Below are positions 58,720 through 64,000 of a stretch of 64,000 nt of DNA, one piece after another. This DNA comes from Brachionus manjavacas. Its lineage: Eukaryota > Rotifera > Eurotatoria > Ploima > Brachionidae. The position numbers and the translations under genes were made by a program. Each line of letters opens with the position of its first letter. Position 1 is the stretch's first letter. The stretch is from positions 9,686,501-9,750,500 of the forward strand of contig JAHQIY010000001.1 in assembly GCA_019054805.1 (NCBI GenBank), written 5' to 3'. Under the pieces are notes generated by a model. It saw nothing but the letters and a program-made list of their open reading frames with translations, was not told the DNA's origin and did not search any database.

Positions 58720-59415
58720 ACCAAAGAAAAAAAAAACTATTGTTTTATTAGTCAAGTAAATTTTCTAATAACTTTTTAAATTAATAATTTTAGGTTAATT
58801 CTAGGGTGCCGTAAAAGATCAGGTTACCAAATGAATCATTTTTTTAATTGTGGGGAATCAATAAACTCATTTTCTATTTTATTAAACAATTGAAGCAAAC
58901 TAAACAGTTTTTGGTGAATATACTTGGGCAAAAGCAATATTCAGAAAAATTTCATTCTTTTATTTTTTTTAAGCAAAAGATTAATTTAAAAAAAAAGATG
59001 AACTGAAAAAAAAATACAAAATTTGTTAAAATTTGATCATTTTATTTTTTAACTAATAAAGAAAAAAAAAATTTAACCTTGATTAACTAAATAAAGTTTC
59101 TAATAAATTTTTTAATTAGTTATTTTAGGTTAATTATCTGGAACCGCAAAAGAAAATATTATTATTATTATTTTTATAAGATAAGTAATATCATTTATTA
59201 AATATTAAAGTTTAATTTTTTTTCTTTATTTATTAAAAAATAAAATATAGTTATAAAATTTTCTTTCTGTATTAAAAAAATAAATGAATGAAATATTTCT
59301 AAATATTGCTTTTGCCAAAGTATTGTCAGCAAGAACAGTCTAGTTTGCTTTAATTGTTTAATAAAATAAAAAATTTAATTTATTGATTCTCCACAATTAA
59401 AAAAATGTTCCCAAA
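58720..59415. repeat. Repeat cluster with both direct and inverted copies, ClpP/DECR1 spacer
   Basis: Direct pair: about 58741-58826 and 59083-59155 share TTCTAATAA, TTTTTTAA, TTTTAGGTTAATT and CCG(T/C)AAAAGA. Inverted pair: about 58834-58962 and 59281-59412 share TTTTTTAATTGTGG, GAATCAATAAA, TTATTAAACAATT, AAGCAAACTA and GGCAAAAGCAATATT. No ORF inside. Confidence 0.78.
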
Positions 59416-60177
59416 AAAAAATCTTTTTAACGAAAAATTATGATCAAACCAATTTTTCGTGGTTAATAGAAAATTAATTATTGTAAAAAAATTTTCAAAC
59501 TAAATATAACTAACTGAATTGAAACAAATATTTATTTAGCTTCATTTCTTCACTTAAATTGTTAGTCTTCTTTTTAAGAAACTGATTTGATAAAAACTGA
59601 TTTAAGCTGAAATTTCTGCAGATAAACAAAATAAACTTGACTATAAATATATAAACGCTTATAAAAATTCTCATTTATTTAGAAAAATTTAGCATTTAAA
59701 TAAAAATTTTGAAATCTATTGCGGTGATGCTTTAATTATTTTTCGTCTCATACTTAATCAATGATGACTTTTAACACTAAACTGAGCAATAAGTCAAATA
59801 TTTTGTTTCCAAAGAAGTCAAATTCCGTTTATATATTTATTAGTATATAATCAGGGCCAAAATCTTTGGTAAATAGCGTTTAAAAAAGATGTTTTAGTTT
59901 GACTTTTTATCTTGTATGAGTCGAACCAAATTCTTTTTTCTCACAAATTTTTTAATAAAAAACTGCTCCAAATGATGATACCACTTTTGAGCTATTCGAA
60001 GAGATGATGCTTAAAATAAAACTGATTTAATGAGTCTGAGGAGCAGTATTACCTAATTATTAGGCAAAGAAATATTAAAAAATTATTTTGAATTTAGAAA
60101 AATTAAAAAATATTTGAGATAAAATGGTATTTTTATTTTAATTTAAAAATATCACTATAAAGAAAAATAAATTAAAG

Positions 60178-61365
<1,188 letters not shown>

Positions 61366-63809
61366 TTCTTTTTTTAATTATACTTTTTTAAAATTTTATT
61401 AAAATTTAATAAATTTTAAAATAGATAAAATATTTAGCAAATAAATCTGATTAGGTTAATTTTTATTTTTTATAAACATTTTTTGCATTTTTATAAAAAA
61501 TTGAATTTAGTTCTGGTTAATAATCGACTAAAAATCAATCAATCTTTTTGAAGCAGAACTCTTCTTTGCCAGTTTGTAACATTTAACTCGCTTCTAAATC
61601 TAAAAATACTTACCAGTTTTTGATTTAGCTATCTTCTACTGCATAAAATTATAGTGTTTAAATAGATTTTTAATTAGTAATGCTTCAATTCATCGAAAAA
61701 TATCCCCGGAACAACAAATTTTTTATAAAGTCTTCGCAGTTTGAAATTTTGAATGAAGATATACAAACCAAAATCATAATTTCCTCAAACAATTCGATTT
61801 GAAATTTTGATTAATTTACTAAATTAATTTTTATCAATTAGCCTTTTTTTCAGCAAAGTAAAGTAATGATCAAATTTCAAATATACTCAAAATATTTTAA
61901 ATACGTAATTTAATCATCTTTTTTCAAATTTAAAAATATTGTTTTTGAAGCTTTAAAAATTCTAAAATCTGCAGTGTAATTAATTACGAAGTTAAAAATT
62001 TTGATCAAGATTATAACACATTTTACTTTGCTTTTTCTTCATTATTTTTAATCTCGAATTAGAGAATTTTTTTAAAATTTCAAGAAAAAATTAAAAAATA
62101 TTAAAATTTTGTTGATCTTACCAAATTGCCCGATAGTGCAAATTTAAACATGCTTTTTAACTTGATGGTCCTTTTTTCTGAATTTCCTTTGTTCACAGTG
62201 TTTACTCAATTTTAAACAAACGCTGCTGAATTCACCTTTAATATTTTTAAATTTGTGTGATTTATCTTAAAAGAACAATTTTCGTGCATTCACGTAAATC
62301 GAATTCCTAATGAATATAGCAAAGTTTAAAAAAACAAGACAATTGAGTTTCCAAATTTTATTAAAAAAACGTTGAAAAAAAACAAGATTTCATTAAAAAA
62401 TTAATTTAAAATATTTACATTTTTTTGGGAATTGTCAACTTTGATGTTTTAGACTATTATTTCGATTTGAACGACGAAAATAACTCTAATGTACCATTTA
62501 AATAATTGCTTAGCTTCTGATCTTTAAAATAAGTCTCTTAAATTGGTTTATGTACTTGGAATTAGTCAATCACAGACCATTCCTTTGACATTTTAAAAAT
62601 TTTCAATAAATTAAATCAAATTTTATTTATTTTTTTTCGATCTGACTGTGATTGACTTAAGAAAATAAAAATCAAATCAAATTTAAAAATTTTAGTTACT
62701 TAAATCTAATAGAGAAGAAACTCTAAAAGTAAAAAACAATTCCGAATGCGTTTTTTTTTGCATAGATTTAGAAAAATTGAAGTTAGTTTTCGAGCTTTTT
62801 GAACCATCACATTGTTTAATTTTATCTTGGATAGATTTTACACTGAGAATGTTGCTGGCGATCAAAGACATCTTAACTGAATCTATTTCATATCCATTAA
62901 CAGTTATTAGTTATGTTCAAAATAATTTGGGCAGGTTTTGATGCGATTGATGAATACTGATGATTTTGGTATCCAAACTGGTTCTGTAGTAAGCTTTGTT
63001 TGAAAACAACAAATTTAAAAATGAAACGAAAATTCTCTTTTTGGTAATAATAAAAATAAAAAAAAATAAAATCTTGAATTTATATGCCCGGTTGTTTTAC
63101 ATTTCACCCATTCATTATGAGTGAGAATTAATTTGAATTTTCAATCTAAATTAACATATGAAATAACAATTTATCTCAACAAAAAGCTAGCTATTTAAAT
63201 TCTATTTTAAAATTTAAGGCCATCAAGAATTATCAAGCTTATAAATTAGACCATTCATATTTAGTAGGTCATCAAAAGAAACTCTGAAATTTTAACTATA
63301 AATTAAGTTAAAGCAAAAAAATTAAAGACCTAAATTTTCAGCATTCCAATCTTTTGAAAAAGGATCATAATTAAAAATTATGCTTCTTATTTTTAAACAA
63401 AGAATTTGAATTCGAAAATTATGCACTTTTATAGAAAAAATTAATTTAAAATTAAATAATTATTATTTTAATTAGGCATCTAAATTAGCTTCAAATTATT
63501 GAATAATTTAAGAAAAAATTTAAATAGTTTTTTTTTCAAAACAAAATTAATATTTCCCAGACAACAAATTCTGGTTGTCTCATCGTCATTCATCAAAAAT
63601 TTTTTGTAAATTCATCAGTTTTTTCGATGGAAAAGCGATGAGACTAAATTTTCAATGATTCACTCAAAAAAATAAAAAAAACTTGTCATCAACGATGAAA
63701 CATGATTAATTTTCACAGTACTCATTAAATTCAAAATTTGTAGACTAGATTTATTTTAAATTTATCAATAGAAAATCAACATCTTTTACTTTCTTGATAA
63801 AATTTCTGT
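61366..63809. other. Gene-poor AT-rich region
   Basis: No exon, RNA gene or bounded repeat supported. Long A/T runs, stops in all frames. Confidence 0.55.
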
Positions 63810-63985
63810 AACTATTCAAGACTATTGTTGCTTCCTTACTATTTCTCCTTTCTTTCCTAAAAGGTTAAATACTAAATAACATAACACCTGTCATTTCTTA
63901 TTTTAATTTATCCTTTTTATTTTTTTCAATTTTTTTTGAATTTTAAAATCTAAAAGCTCGGTACAAAATATCAAATAATTAATGA
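63810..63985 (+). mobile_element. Decayed LINE 3'-end stub
   Basis: TTGCTTCCTTACTATTTCTC, CTTTCTTTCCT corresponds to the RT C-terminal codons (NCYLTISSF) of the 29397 and 4785 copies; it is followed by a T-rich UTR and AAAAGCTCGGTACA. Half of the terminal hairpin is lost. Confidence 0.65.
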
Positions 63986-64000
63986 TTAAGGTTGTCAATT

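Overview
This is eukaryotic nuclear DNA: very AT-rich and gene-dense, with metazoan genes split by short GT-AG introns (often 45-60 nt) and a few long, repeat-filled ones. Genes such as SCAP, HPF1, CPLANE2 (a cilium assembly GTPase), YTHDF, SLC34, SLC30A9 and TMEM208 point to a small ciliated invertebrate. A monogonont rotifer (Brachionus-like) is my best guess from composition and gene style, but the sequence does not prove it. Exon structures given here were built by hand from splice motifs, reading phase and family similarity.

Layout. 1-3381: two tandem SLC34-type Na/phosphate cotransporters (-), the left one cut by the window edge. 5464-6847: a small secreted Cys-containing protein and TMEM208 (both -). 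6848-11570: gene-poor, with an old LINE fossil. 11571-21352: SCAP (+), whose 5.4-kb intron carries an antisense, decayed LINE. 22040-25528: YTHDF-type m6A reader (-). 25529-30796: repeats, including a LINE fragment with a perfect 19-bp target-site duplication sitting inside a fold-back repeat. 30797-35558: two adjacent paralogous beta-propeller-like genes (+), the second carrying an N-terminal TIR domain; this pair is the most unusual locus here. 36224-37704: a broken ORF and a second LINE type. 38461-53473: a compact block with SENP8 (-), MAT2B (+), a small one-pass membrane protein (+), HPF1 with a PBZ finger (-), CPLANE2 (-), SLC30A9 (-) and a ZDHHC palmitoyltransferase (-). 53474-57706: gene-poor, with decayed coding fragments and a LINE piece carrying a zinc-knuckle ORF. 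57707-61365: mitochondrial ClpP (-) and DECR1 (+), divergent across a repeat-filled spacer. 61366-64000: no gene seen, and a LINE stub at the end.

The conserved genes are mostly unrelated housekeeping functions: sterol sensing, RNA methyl-mark reading, NEDD8 processing, SAM synthesis, ADP-ribosylation, ciliogenesis, zinc transport, palmitoylation, mitochondrial proteolysis and beta-oxidation. The non-coding part is dominated by one LINE family whose copies share a 3'-terminal hairpin, and by several fold-back or MITE-like inverted repeats lying in introns and promoters.
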